The notes beneath the pieces were generated by a model, which saw only the letters and a list, made by a program, of their open reading frames with translations, had not been told where the DNA came from and searched no databases. The position numbers and the translations under genes are program-made. From CAYWHE01 sp964458125 (lineage in GTDB: Bacteria > Bacteroidota > Bacteroidia > AKYH767-A > OLB10): a DNA stretch of 20,682 bases. The stretch spans positions 1 through 20,682 of the forward strand of contig CAYWHE010000052.1 of assembly GCA_964458125.1 (NCBI GenBank), given 5' to 3'. Each line of letters starts with the position of its first letter. Positions within the stretch are counted from its first letter, which is position 1. Positions 8,032-16,028 of the stretch are shown here, piece by piece.

Positions 8032-9612
8032 ATGAAAATTCTTAACTTATTATCAGCAAAAAAGCAGTTGAATAAGATTCTATTCATGCTTGCACTTATC
8101 TTATTTGCTTTCACCGTTAAGGCAAATAATGTCCGTGTTACAAATGATACGGTAATTGCCAACGGTTCCACAGTGTATGTTCAATTTGATCTGGCCTGGG
8201 ATAATGCCTGGAGAAACGGCATTACAAATAATTGGGATGCAGTATGGGTGTTTTTTAAGCATAATAATAATGGTGCATGGCAACACCTTGATCTTACCGG
8301 AACTAATAATATTACTGGAATTCCTTCCGGTTGTGGCTATACGGTTTACCCGGATAAAAAAGGTATCATGATTTACAGGACTCTTTTTGTAACAGGAAAT
8401 ATTTCGATCACAGGAATACAGGTACCGGTGGTCTCCACTCCCCTGTTAGGTACATTTGATTTAAAGATATTTGCTATCGAAATGGTTTATGTGCCACAGG
8501 GAAGTTTTAATGCAGGAGGTACGCAAACAACTGTCAACAGTACCGTACCAGGAACAAACTGTCTTAATAAGGCCGGTCTCGGTTTTACTATAGGGACCTC
8601 AACAGTAACCCCTGTAAAATGCCATTTCAATTCGACAGCAGATGATGATACTTTGCAAAACATTGGAGTAGGAATAAGCGGTACCAGCGGACTTGATGCG
8701 ATTATTGGTTCTTCGGGCTTTGAGAATCCTAATTTTCCCACGGGTTACAAAGCATTCTACTGTATGAAGTATGAAATTTCGCAAGGCGCTTACAGGGATT
8801 TCTTGAATACTGGAGGCTACATTACAAGTGCATTTACTATTAACAATCCGAATTTCTCGGGTTCAGTCGGAGATCCTGCATTCTATATTCCCGACAGCAA
8901 CTCAAGTTACAGGAATAGTATAAAACTGAAAAGCATCTCACCACTATTCGAATTTGGATGCGATGCAGACAATGATACAATTTTTGATGAGTCTAATGAC
9001 GGGGAATGGATAGCAATGAATTTTTTAGACCAGGGTAAGCTTTTAAGATACCTTTCTTGGGCATGTCTTAGACCCATGACAGAACTGGAATATGAAAAAG
9101 CATGCAGGGGTCCGGGTGAGACGAATCTCTTTCCTTTTGGAGGAACTATATATAATGGCTCCTATTTTTTTGGAAATTCTAATCAATCCAATGAACTTCT
9201 ACAAAATCAGTTTAACGGACAAGGTAATTGTGTATGGTCAGGCACAAGTTGCTGTACACAATTAAATTTTATAGGACCGGTAAGGAACGGCATATTTGCT
9301 ACCAGCACTTCTTCACGTTTGGTTGCCGGAGCCACCTACTGGGGAATTATGGAAATGTGCGGAAATGTTGCCGAGCAAACAGTAACAATAGGTTTTACAA
9401 CGGGTAGATTTTTTCAGGGTACACATGGAGACGGTACAGCAAATAATGATGTGTTTAGCACTTTTGGTTTCGGTCAGTTTCCAGCAATGAAACTAAAAGG
9501 TGGAGGTTGGTTATTAGGTGATCCAAGGATTTTATTCCGTGAATATTTGTCTCCGACTGCCACATCTTTTCTTCCTAACCTCGGTGGACGGGGAGTACGA
9601 AGTGCATTTTGA
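8032..9612 (+). CDS. Secreted SUMF1/FGE-fold protein lacking the catalytic cysteines
   Basis: A 526-residue exported protein. A signal peptide lies at about residues 1-31 (LNKILFMLALILFAFTVKA). Residues 32-145 form a beta-rich domain (VRVTNDTVIANGSTVYVQFDL, with several Trp) often placed before SUMF1 domains in Bacteroidota. The SUMF1 domain runs from about 147 to the end: MVYVPQGSF (151-159), FYCMKYEISQGAYRDFLN, LRPMTELEYEKACRG (346-360), MEMCGNVAEQ (440-449), and GGRGVRSAF at the C terminus. In true formylglycine-generating enzymes the last segment carries the catalytic Cys pair. Here the equivalent (GGGWLLGDPRILFREYLSP) has none, so sulfatase activation is unlikely and a binding or structural role fits better. 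No T9SS domain. It follows the mosaic protein by 70 bases and ends at a strong terminator. Confidence 0.85.
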   Translation: MKILNLLSAKKQLNKILFMLALILFAFTVKANNVRVTNDTVIANGSTVYVQFDLAWDNAWRNGITNNWDAVWVFFKHNNNGAWQHLDLTGTNNITGIPSGCGYTVYPDKKGIMIYRTLFVTGNISITGIQVPVVSTPLLGTFDLKIFAIEMVYVPQGSFNAGGTQTTVNSTVPGTNCLNKAGLGFTIGTSTVTPVKCHFNSTADDDTLQNIGVGISGTSGLDAIIGSSGFENPNFPTGYKAFYCMKYEISQGAYRDFLNTGGYITSAFTINNPNFSGSVGDPAFYIPDSNSSYRNSIKLKSISPLFEFGCDADNDTIFDESNDGEWIAMNFLDQGKLLRYLSWACLRPMTELEYEKACRGPGETNLFPFGGTIYNGSYFFGNSNQSNELLQNQFNGQGNCVWSGTSCCTQLNFIGPVRNGIFATSTSSRLVAGATYWGIMEMCGNVAEQTVTIGFTTGRFFQGTHGDGTANNDVFSTFGFGQFPAMKLKGGGWLLGDPRILFREYLSPTATSFLPNLGGRGVRSAF

Positions 9613-9627
9613 TAACTATTTATTAAA

Positions 9628-9663
9628 AAATAAACCGCACTCATCCCCGGGTGCGGTTTATTT
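9628..9663 (+). terminator. Rho-independent terminator closing the surface cluster
   Basis: AAATAAACCGCAC (9628-9640) and GTGCGGTTTATTT (9651-9663) form a perfect 13-bp stem with a 10-base loop, starting 16 bases after the stop codon and followed by a T-rich tail. The A-rich 5' flank would let it also work from the opposite strand. Confidence 0.85.
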
Positions 9664-10104
9664 ATTTATAACTGAACCCCTCCGGCTGTCCGGCGCCATA
9701 AGGGCAGGGGAAAAGGAATTATTTTAATCCTTCTTTGGCGCCAACGTGCCTCTCTGTGCCCCTTGTTACCCTTGCAACATATACAACTGAACGTTTTTCT
9801 CATCCAGACAGGAAGACCCGTTACCCGTTCCGCTCCGGGTTTTCACGGTGGTGATTTATAAATCAAAAAAATCAGCCTGCCGTATTATGGGAAATGGAAA
9901 ACTGCCGCTACGGGTCTGAAGCCGGGCATCAGCTTCATTTTCGTATTTTCAACTGTCGGCTCCTCAGCGGGGTCTGTAAATTTTATACCTTTGTCTCACG
10001 GAATGGCCGTTTATTGTAAACAAAGCAGTTGTTTTAGCCGTATGAATTCAAACTCAACAGGGTACCCGGAAGGGGAAATTTCTAAATTATAATACCAGAT
10101 CCTT
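9664..10104. other. Gene-free spacer before the aldehyde dehydrogenase, with -7 box
   Basis: No gene is supported here; the open frame crossing 9518-9727 runs out of the SUMF1 gene and its terminator. At 9986-9993 TACCTTTG matches the TAnnTTTG -7 consensus of Bacteroidota sigma factors, about 110 bases before the dehydrogenase ATG. No TTG stands at the -33 position, so it is a moderate candidate. Confidence 0.4.
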
Positions 10105-11667
10105 ATGAAGAATACCACGATTGCCAACGACTATGGCCTTATGGAAGCCCTTGAAAAACTCGGAATCAGGGCCATTAACAATGGAGCATGCACGGGAGTC
10201 AACTGGTTGGAGACCTCGGGTGAAATCATCTCCTCCCATGCTTCCGCTGACGGTTCCCTGATCGGACAAATCAAACAGGCCACCACCGGTGATTATGAAA
10301 AAATCATTCAGGCCGCCCAGGAAGGCTTTAACGCCTGGCGCCTGGTGCCGGCGCCCAAACGGGGAGAGGTGGTGAGGCAGATCGGCAATGCCTTGCGTGA
10401 GTATAAGGAACCTTTGGGCAAACTGGTTTCCTATGAGATGGGTAAAATTTATCAGGAAGGCCTGGGCGAGGTGCAGGAAATGATTGACATCTGTGATTTT
10501 GCCGTGGGCCTTTCCCGGCAATTGCACGGCTTCACCATGCACAGCGAAAGACCACAGCACCGCATGTATGAACAATATCACCCGCTGGGCATCGTGGGCG
10601 TGATCTCGGCTTTTAATTTCCCCGTAGCCGTGTGGTCCTGGAATGCCATGCTGGCCATGGTATGCGGAGACAGCGTGGTGTGGAAACCCAGCTCCAAAAC
10701 CATGTTATGCGCCATTGCCGTTCATCATATCATTGAAAAAGTGCTGAAAGAAAACCGGGTGCCCGAAGGGGTTCTGTGCCTGGTGGCGGCCGGCTCCGCC
10801 TATGTCGGGGATAATTTCCTTGCGGATAAGCGGGTACCGCTCATTTCGGCTACGGGCTCCACCCGTGTAGGCAAAAGGGTCGGGAAAATAGTTGGGGAAC
10901 GCCTGGGCCGCAGCCTGCTGGAACTGGGCGGAAACAACGCCATTATTATTACAGCAGAAGCCGATCTCGACATGGCCCTCAGGGCCGTATTATTCGGTGC
11001 GGTCGGAACGGCGGGTCAGCGCTGCACCACCACCCGCAGGTTGATCATCCAGGAAGGCGTTTACGAAACATTCAAACAGAAACTGGTCAACGCCTACCAG
11101 GGGATTCGAATAGGGCATCCGTTAGATCCCCATACGCTGGTAGGTCCCCTGATCGATCAGCAGGCCGTGAAGGATTTCACCGCCGCCATAGAAAAGGTGA
11201 AATCGGAAGGCGGCAAGGTTATTACAGGAGGAACCGTTTGCCAGGGCCCGGGTTATGAATCGGGCTGTTACGTGGTTCCCTGTATCGTGGAAGCCATGAA
11301 CCATTACCACATGGTGCAGGAAGAGACCTTCGCCCCGATCCTCTACCTCATGAAGTATAAAACCCTGGAGGAGGCCATCAACATGCAGAATGCCGTACCC
11401 CAGGGACTTTCTTCGTCCATTTTTTCCCGGAACCTGCTGGAAACGGAACGCTTTCTTTCCCACGAAGGTTCCGATTGCGGAATTGCCAACGTCAACATCG
11501 GGACTTCAGGCGCCGAAATCGGCGGGGCCTTCGGTGGCGAAAAGGAAACCGGAGGGGGACGCGAATCCGGCTCCGATGCCTGGAAGATCTATATGCGCCG
11601 CCAAACCAATACGCTCAACTACGGCGCCGAACTGCCATTGGCACAGGGAATCCGGTTTGATTTATAA
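10105..11667 (+). CDS. ALDH7-family aldehyde dehydrogenase (likely alpha-aminoadipate semialdehyde / piperideine-6-carboxylate dehydrogenase)
   Basis: A complete 520-residue NAD(P)-dependent aldehyde dehydrogenase of usual ALDH7A1/AmaB length. Landmarks in order: HPLGIVGVISAFNFPVAVW (cofactor fold entry), VVWKPSSKT (Lys of cofactor binding), SATGSTRVGKRV (Rossmann loop), LLELGGNNA with general base Glu273, GTAGQRCTTTRR with catalytic Cys307, EETFAPILY, and a C terminus typical of this family: NIGTSGAEIGGAFGGEKETGGGRESG, then MRRQTNTLNYG. The SGAEIGGAFGGEK region is the substrate-loop signature of the antiquitin group. The family oxidises alpha-aminoadipate semialdehyde in lysine catabolism; that substrate is inferred from family membership only. 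No lysine pathway neighbour is visible, and the gene appears to be transcribed alone. It is visibly more GC-rich than the preceding surface cluster. Confidence 0.93.
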   Translation: MKNTTIANDYGLMEALEKLGIRAINNGACTGVNWLETSGEIISSHASADGSLIGQIKQATTGDYEKIIQAAQEGFNAWRLVPAPKRGEVVRQIGNALREYKEPLGKLVSYEMGKIYQEGLGEVQEMIDICDFAVGLSRQLHGFTMHSERPQHRMYEQYHPLGIVGVISAFNFPVAVWSWNAMLAMVCGDSVVWKPSSKTMLCAIAVHHIIEKVLKENRVPEGVLCLVAAGSAYVGDNFLADKRVPLISATGSTRVGKRVGKIVGERLGRSLLELGGNNAIIITAEADLDMALRAVLFGAVGTAGQRCTTTRRLIIQEGVYETFKQKLVNAYQGIRIGHPLDPHTLVGPLIDQQAVKDFTAAIEKVKSEGGKVITGGTVCQGPGYESGCYVVPCIVEAMNHYHMVQEETFAPILYLMKYKTLEEAINMQNAVPQGLSSSIFSRNLLETERFLSHEGSDCGIANVNIGTSGAEIGGAFGGEKETGGGRESGSDAWKIYMRRQTNTLNYGAELPLAQGIRFDL

Positions 11668-11668
11668 C

Positions 11669-11686
11669 GGAAGCTTTGTTGCTTCC
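11669..11686 (+). terminator. Weak hairpin after the aldehyde dehydrogenase
   Basis: GGAAGC, a 6-base loop TTTGTT, and GCTTCC form a 6-bp stem two bases past the stop codon. There is no proper T tract after it, so it is only a weak terminator candidate. Confidence 0.3.
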
Positions 11687-11853
11687 TGATTCCATCCGTG
11701 ATTTTCCGAATCTCCCAACCAAGATGGCTGGCAGACCTGTTTTGCAAAATAAGTTCAGGGTGGTTCCGGTATCCCTAGGGGTTGGTTCAGCCTTTCGTAC
11801 CCTGTCTTCTTTATTCAGTAACCAGGTATTCCGTTATAAATGCGGATTACTTT

Positions 11854-11861
11854 TATTTTTG
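11854..11861 (+). promoter_or_regulatory. Candidate -7 box for the TMEM175-like gene
   Basis: TATTTTTG fits TAnnTTTG and lies 42 bases before the ATG at 11903. If real, transcription starts near 11868. That excludes the longer reading frame beginning at 11840 and supports the shorter start. No TTG was found at the -33 spacing. Confidence 0.35.
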
Positions 11862-11902
11862 TATCCAACCAATGCTCGTACCCGAACTCATATTACACTC
11901 CA

Positions 11903-12481
11903 ATGACTAAAACCCGGCTGGAAGCCTTTAGTGATGGCGTAATCGCCATCATCATTACCATCATGGTGCTGGAAATGAAAATTCCTCATACGGATAAACT
12001 GGAACATTTGCTATCCCTGTTGCCTGTTTTTCTCAGTTACCTGTTAAGCTTTGTATTCATCGGCATATACTGGGGCAACCACCACCACCTGATTCACGTG
12101 GTGAAAAAGGTCACCCCGGGCATTATCTGGGCCAACCTGAACCTGTTGTTCTGGCTGTCGCTGATACCGTTTGTGACGGGGTGGATGGGTGAGAACGGTT
12201 TCAGCACGCAGCCCGTGGCCCTATATGGTGTCGTCCTGGTGTTTGCCGCCATTGCTTATTTTATCCTGCAGCAAACCATCATCAGCGGACATACCTTTTC
12301 CGCTAAAATGACGGAGGCCATGAACAAACAAAAAATAAAAGGCATGATTTCCCTGGCCGGTTATATGGCATCCGTTCCGCTGGCATTTATTCATGCCGGC
12401 ATTTCGGCCGGTATCTTTATTGCCATAGCCATTCTATGGCTGATACCAGACAGGAATATTGAACGGGCGCTGGAGGAATGA
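11903..12481 (+). CDS. TMEM175-family (DUF1211) membrane protein, putative potassium channel subunit
   Basis: A 192-residue integral membrane protein with about six hydrophobic segments, the length and layout of prokaryotic TMEM175 proteins, which assemble as tetrameric potassium channels. The family signature TRLEAFSDGVIAI (residues 4-16) opens the first helix, whose Ile/Leu-rich run (IAIIITIMVLEM) is the pore-lining region in this family. WGNHHHL (57-63) in the second helix is another conserved feature. A longer in-frame start at 11840 adds 21 residues ahead of the family's usual beginning; I reject it because homologues start just before TRLEAFSDG and the candidate -7 box lies inside it. 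The gene stands alone; its physiological role here is not evident. Confidence 0.88.
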   Translation: MTKTRLEAFSDGVIAIIITIMVLEMKIPHTDKLEHLLSLLPVFLSYLLSFVFIGIYWGNHHHLIHVVKKVTPGIIWANLNLLFWLSLIPFVTGWMGENGFSTQPVALYGVVLVFAAIAYFILQQTIISGHTFSAKMTEAMNKQKIKGMISLAGYMASVPLAFIHAGISAGIFIAIAILWLIPDRNIERALEE

Positions 12482-12788
12482 GGATAGAGGAAATGATTGG
12501 AAGAACCAGGATCATTTTTTATTGAGTTTTTTATTTGTGCAGAACTACCCCGTCAGGATTCCGGAAATGACGATGATTACTTCCTCTTCTGTACTTTTTC
12601 ACTTATTGAAAACAAAACGCTCCACTCAACCGCGGATTAGCCTGGAACAGGTAAAAAGGATGACTGACGAAAAACGATATTTTATAGTGAACGTTTCCCG
12701 GTAAACACTATTTTTACAATTCAGATGCACAGGGCTATCCTGAAATCGACTTTGATTGCATTCAAGTGAATCTTCAAATTCTTCCACC
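12482..12788. other. Spacer with a weak terminator-like hairpin
   Basis: No supported gene. AAATGAT (12491-12497) pairs with ATCATTT (12511-12517) over a 13-base loop and is followed by a T-rich run, making a weak terminator candidate for the TMEM175-like gene. An 81-codon open frame (12459-12704) overlaps that gene and has no recognisable features. Confidence 0.4.
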
Positions 12789-13628
12789 ATGAAAAAAATA
12801 CTGTTCTTCATTTCCGCCTGCCTGATGATGCAATTCTTACAGGCCCAGAACCCCATTCCCAATCCGGGTTTTGAACTCTGGACGGGCACCGAACCTGATG
12901 GCTGGACTACCACCAACGTACCCCCTGATCTTCCCGTCATGCCCTTCAGTCCAAGCCATACCGGAAACTGGGCCCTCAAGGGAGAGGTGGTCAGCATTGG
13001 CCCCAGTGCGCAGATTGCGCCTATGGTGGTGTCCAATGTGGGTGGTACGGGATTTCCGGTCACGCAGGTATACCCGTCCATGACGTTCTGGTACCTGGCC
13101 TTTTTTCAAAGCGGGGATGAGCTGGAAGCCGATGTGCTCTTTCTTGATTCCACCGGCACCATCATGGCCGCCGGGTCGGTAACGTATTCTAGTTCCGTTG
13201 CCGGATGGACACAGGCCACCGTTCCAGTCGTCAATTCCGGAGGCATGCCCGCCACCTGCGCCATCGTGTTTTCCCTGATCAACCCGAATGGGGGTCAAAG
13301 CACTACCGGTTCGTATTTTGTGGTGGATGATCTGGATTTTCCCGGTACATCGGGTCTGACGGAAAATCATGCCGCAGCAGGGATACAACTTTCTCCAAAT
13401 CCGGTACAGGACCGGTTACAAATACAATGGCCCTCAGCCGGTAAAACGGACAGCCCTTGTATTATCAACGTATATGACCTGGCCGGAAGACTGCTCCTGT
13501 CGGAAGCGAAAACCGCCCTGACCTTTTCCGGTAGTTCTTTGGATGTATCCCGGCTGATTCCGGGATACTATCTGCTGGAAGTACAGCAGGGAAATGAACG
13601 GTTCCGGAGTACTTTTATAAAACGATAA
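12789..13628 (+). CDS. T9SS-secreted protein with N-terminal carbohydrate-binding-like domain
   Basis: A 279-residue exported protein. The start at 12789 gives a compact signal peptide (MKKILFFISACLMMQFLQAQ); an upstream ATG at 12756 adds eleven Ser-rich residues that do not suit a leader. The mature part opens with NPGFELWTGTEPDGW, the hallmark of beta-sandwich carbohydrate-binding-like domains in Bacteroidota, and continues as a beta-rich domain to about residue 185 (TGSYFVVDDLDF). Residues about 192-279 are a T9SS type A sorting domain (LSPNPVQDRLQI, VYDLAGRLLLSEA, LIPGYYLLEV, STFIKR). It is expected to be exported and anchored at the cell surface or released. No catalytic domain is visible, so the role is unknown. 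It is convergent with the minus-strand T9SS gene, and they share a hairpin between the stops. Confidence 0.88.
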   Translation: MKKILFFISACLMMQFLQAQNPIPNPGFELWTGTEPDGWTTTNVPPDLPVMPFSPSHTGNWALKGEVVSIGPSAQIAPMVVSNVGGTGFPVTQVYPSMTFWYLAFFQSGDELEADVLFLDSTGTIMAAGSVTYSSSVAGWTQATVPVVNSGGMPATCAIVFSLINPNGGQSTTGSYFVVDDLDFPGTSGLTENHAAAGIQLSPNPVQDRLQIQWPSAGKTDSPCIINVYDLAGRLLLSEAKTALTFSGSSLDVSRLIPGYYLLEVQQGNERFRSTFIKR

Positions 13629-13662
13629 GGGTTCCGGTCCGTTGACCGGAACCCTTATCGTT
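13621..13662. terminator. Perfect 42-nt bidirectional terminator hairpin
   Basis: AACGATAAGGGTTCCGGTC (13621-13639) and its exact reverse complement (13644-13662) form a 19-bp stem with a 4-base loop CGTT. The stem includes the last codons and stop of the plus-strand gene and ends 22 bases before the stop of the minus-strand gene, so it can serve both convergent transcripts. Confidence 0.85.
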
Positions 13663-13684
13663 CATGCAGAGGAAATTAAACGTT

Positions 13685-15451
13685 CTATTGCCTGATAAAT
13701 TTCTGATGGAAAATCTTTTCTCCGGAAGTCATCTGCAGGATATATGTTCCGCGGGCCAGACCGGTGAGATCCACTTCCAGCGTGTTCAGGCCTTTCATCA
13801 GGACGGCATCAAAACCGGCCACCTCCCGTCCGGTGAGATCGATGACGATGAAATGAGCCGTTTGATTTTCCGTCCCATTAAAGGATACGGTCAGTTGATT
13901 TCCCGAAGCCGGGTTGGGATACAACAGGATTTGATCCTGCATCCATCCGGAACCTTCAGCTTCGGTCCGGACGTTGGCTCCGCCGGCCAGGGAGGTGGCC
14001 CAGCATAATTTTTTCTGCAGGCAGTTCACATGCGTAATGGTTGCCGTGTCGTTGATGAAGTTGCTCAGGATGGTGGGAACGAATGGAAAAATGGTCAGGG
14101 AAACAGGAGACACAAAGGGGTTGTCGGCAATTTCATTGCAGCCTGATACCAGGTTGAAATAGGATTTGATATACCAGCTCTGCTCTTTGGGCGGGGTGCC
14201 GGCAACGGCCAGGTTGTGAAATTTTCCAAAGGTCGCCAACCCGTCACCGGGTGTACCCAGGGAGTTGATCCAGTCAATGGCATTGAGCTGATCGTTAAAA
14301 TTACCACCGTACAGGTAGGCCGCCAAGGGGTTGCCGTTGGAATCGCATTTGAAAATATGCCCGTCGGTGGATCCGGTATTATAATGAGTCATGCCCGTGA
14401 CGTAAAATTCTTTATTGGAGGCGATGGTTGGGGGAATACGCATGCAGGCGTCATAACCATACTGGTTGTCTACAGGGTAGTTTGGAGATGGACCGTTGGA
14501 TAAAAGCATATTGCTGAAAAACACCACGGGAGCTGCTCCCGCCGTGTTGACCCGCATGAGGAATATACGGTTGTTGGTCGGAGCCAGGCTGTAAACCGTT
14601 CCTGTAACGATGTAATTATTGGGCTGGTCGGTGGCCCGGATGGAGTTGAAATCAAGTCCAAGCCCGGGGGCGTCGGCAAAGATGTTCACCCAGACCAGCG
14701 TACCATTGCCTTTGAATTTGGCCAGGAAAGATTGCCTGCACCCGTTCACCGATTGAATGGTGCCGACCACGCAAACGTTACCGCTGGCGGAATCCTCGAT
14801 CAGGTAATTGGCGCGGGTATCCCCGGTGGTACCGGCTGCGCAGGGCAGGTCGAAATAACGCACCCAGCTTACGACAGCTCCTGTGGCATCGTGTTTCATT
14901 AAAAAAGCCCTGCCGTTGCTGGCATGCGATTCTCCGCAAGTGTATAGCCGGTTGGTGATTTTTTTGGAGTTCTTCGTACAATAGGCTTCATCGTATCCGC
15001 CTCCGATATCGATGTGATGTACGGGCGAGGTGGCCACCCCGCTCAGGTTGGTCTTGATCAGCAGCACATCGCTTCCGCCCGGAATGTTCGCCACCGGACT
15101 GGCTTGCACGGAGCCGGCCATGGTGTACCGGTTGGTATATTCGGTGATGGCATTGCTGGTGTTAGGCATTTCAAATCCGGATTTGAAAACCTTATACATG
15201 CGGTTAAAAAGCGGATTGCCGGCCTGGTGGATACGCACAAAACGCGCGCGGTACGGCACGGGGGCCTGGAAAGGCTGGGCCGTGCCGGTGGCGGCATAGG
15301 TGACGGATCCGCCCGAGAGGTTGTAGGACCGGATGCCTTTTGCAAAGGACTCATTGCTCAGGGAATCCACGAAGTAGGTTCGCTGCCCATACTGGGCATG
15401 GGTTTGAAAAGCCAGTAGCATGGCCATCAAACCAAGTGTACATTTTTTCAT
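13685..15451 (-). CDS. T9SS-secreted protein with beta-propeller-like body
   Basis: A 588-residue exported protein on the minus strand. The start at 15451 gives the signal peptide MKKCTLGLMAMLLAFQTHAQ; an ATG at 15508 adds 19 hydrophilic residues before it and is unlikely. The body (about 25-480) contains irregular repeats reporting pattern (G)xxxLIKTNLSG, RAFLMKHDATGAVVSWVRYF, SFLAKFKGNGTLVWVNIF, RIFLMRVNTAG, GHIFKCDSNGNPLAAYLYGG. Each resembles a blade of the secreted SBBP/Kelch-like beta-propellers common in Bacteroidota. Residues about 508-588 are a T9SS type A sorting domain (LLYPNPASGNQLTV, VIDLTGREV, LARGTYILQM, QKFIRQ). No catalytic motif is seen. It faces the plus-strand T9SS gene; its upstream region abuts the first palindrome array. 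Confidence 0.85.
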   Translation of the reverse strand: MKKCTLGLMAMLLAFQTHAQYGQRTYFVDSLSNESFAKGIRSYNLSGGSVTYAATGTAQPFQAPVPYRARFVRIHQAGNPLFNRMYKVFKSGFEMPNTSNAITEYTNRYTMAGSVQASPVANIPGGSDVLLIKTNLSGVATSPVHHIDIGGGYDEAYCTKNSKKITNRLYTCGESHASNGRAFLMKHDATGAVVSWVRYFDLPCAAGTTGDTRANYLIEDSASGNVCVVGTIQSVNGCRQSFLAKFKGNGTLVWVNIFADAPGLGLDFNSIRATDQPNNYIVTGTVYSLAPTNNRIFLMRVNTAGAAPVVFFSNMLLSNGPSPNYPVDNQYGYDACMRIPPTIASNKEFYVTGMTHYNTGSTDGHIFKCDSNGNPLAAYLYGGNFNDQLNAIDWINSLGTPGDGLATFGKFHNLAVAGTPPKEQSWYIKSYFNLVSGCNEIADNPFVSPVSLTIFPFVPTILSNFINDTATITHVNCLQKKLCWATSLAGGANVRTEAEGSGWMQDQILLYPNPASGNQLTVSFNGTENQTAHFIVIDLTGREVAGFDAVLMKGLNTLEVDLTGLARGTYILQMTSGEKIFHQKFIRQ

Positions 15452-15546
15452 GTGGTGTTGTTTTTTGGGTTTAACTTGAAAAGGGTTTAAGGCAGAAAAG
15501 TTCGGCATTCTTTTTCAGTAAACAATGAACTTTTGCAAATTAAAAA

Positions 15547-15866
15547 AAAACTGGCTGGTCGCGCTTTTTGCGCCCCTGTCAGGTTCAACCGTACTTCTGA
15601 AAGAAACCCTCGACAGAACTCCATTGAACCTCGCGACAGAACCTGACAGGTCGCGCTTTTCGCGCCCCTGTCAGGTTCAACCATGCTTCCGAAAGAACCC
15701 CGCGACAGAACTCCATTGAACCTTGCGACAGAACCTGACAGGTCGCGCTTTTCGTGCCCCTGTCAGGTTCAACCATGCTTCCGAAAGAACCCCGCGACAG
15801 AACTCCATTGAACCTTGCGACAGAACCTGACAGGTCGCGCTTTTCGCGACCCTGTCAGGTTCAACC
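15547..15866. repeat. REP/BIME-like palindrome array 1 (four units, 92-bp period)
   Basis: Four 40-nt palindromes at 15547-15586, 15639-15678, 15731-15770 and 15823-15862, exactly 92 bases apart. Each has 12-base arms GAACCTGACAGG and CCTGTCAGGTTC around a 16-base loop of TCGCGCTTTTCGCGCC type, which itself contains two CGCG blocks. The 52-base linkers are conserved too: one of type A (GTACTTCTGAAAG) and then two identical copies of type B (ATGCTTCCGAAAG), each holding two CGACAGAAC motifs. The left arm of the first unit is degenerate. It lies between divergent genes (minus T9SS gene and plus SNF2 gene). Confidence 0.9.
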
Positions 15867-16028
15867 GCGAAAGTCCTGATCTTCTGTATTACAAAAGTGT
15901 TTACGGTGCGGTACCAGAAGGGTGTTGTCTTTGACCGTTAAAGCCACTTGCTTCTCCAGTATTCATATTTTGTTGGAAACACAAAGGATAAGTATGTTTG
16001 CTGATTCAGATAACCGGCACAAATAATC

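Noticed and set aside
8032..9612. Variable protein of a diversity-generating retroelement, because of the lectin-like SUMF1 fold
   Set aside because: No reverse transcriptase, template repeat or adenine-biased variable region is present.
9728..9790. CT-rich text (TTTGGCGCCAACGTGCCTCTCTGTGCC) resembling a dispersed intergenic repeat
   Set aside because: Only one short copy in the window; resemblance rests on memory and cannot be supported here.
12459..12704. 81-codon open frame overlapping the end of the TMEM175-like gene
   Set aside because: Overlaps a confident gene, no family resemblance, crosses a terminator-like hairpin.
13664..15418. Plus-strand open frames of up to 134 codons opposite the minus-strand T9SS gene
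   Set aside because: They lie antisense to a gene with clear signal peptide and sorting domain and show no features of their own.
15487..15776. Minus-strand open frames with a repeating VEPDRG / LNLTG peptide over array 1 (and again at 20174-20664 over array 2)
   Set aside because: They are translations of the palindrome arrays. The apparent protein repeat follows the 92/86-base DNA period and shifts frame from unit to unit; there is no leader or known family.
15547..15866. CRISPR array (regular repeats with constant spacing)
   Set aside because: The 52-base intervals are not unique spacers but near-identical copies of each other, the repeats are long perfect palindromes, and no cas gene is present.
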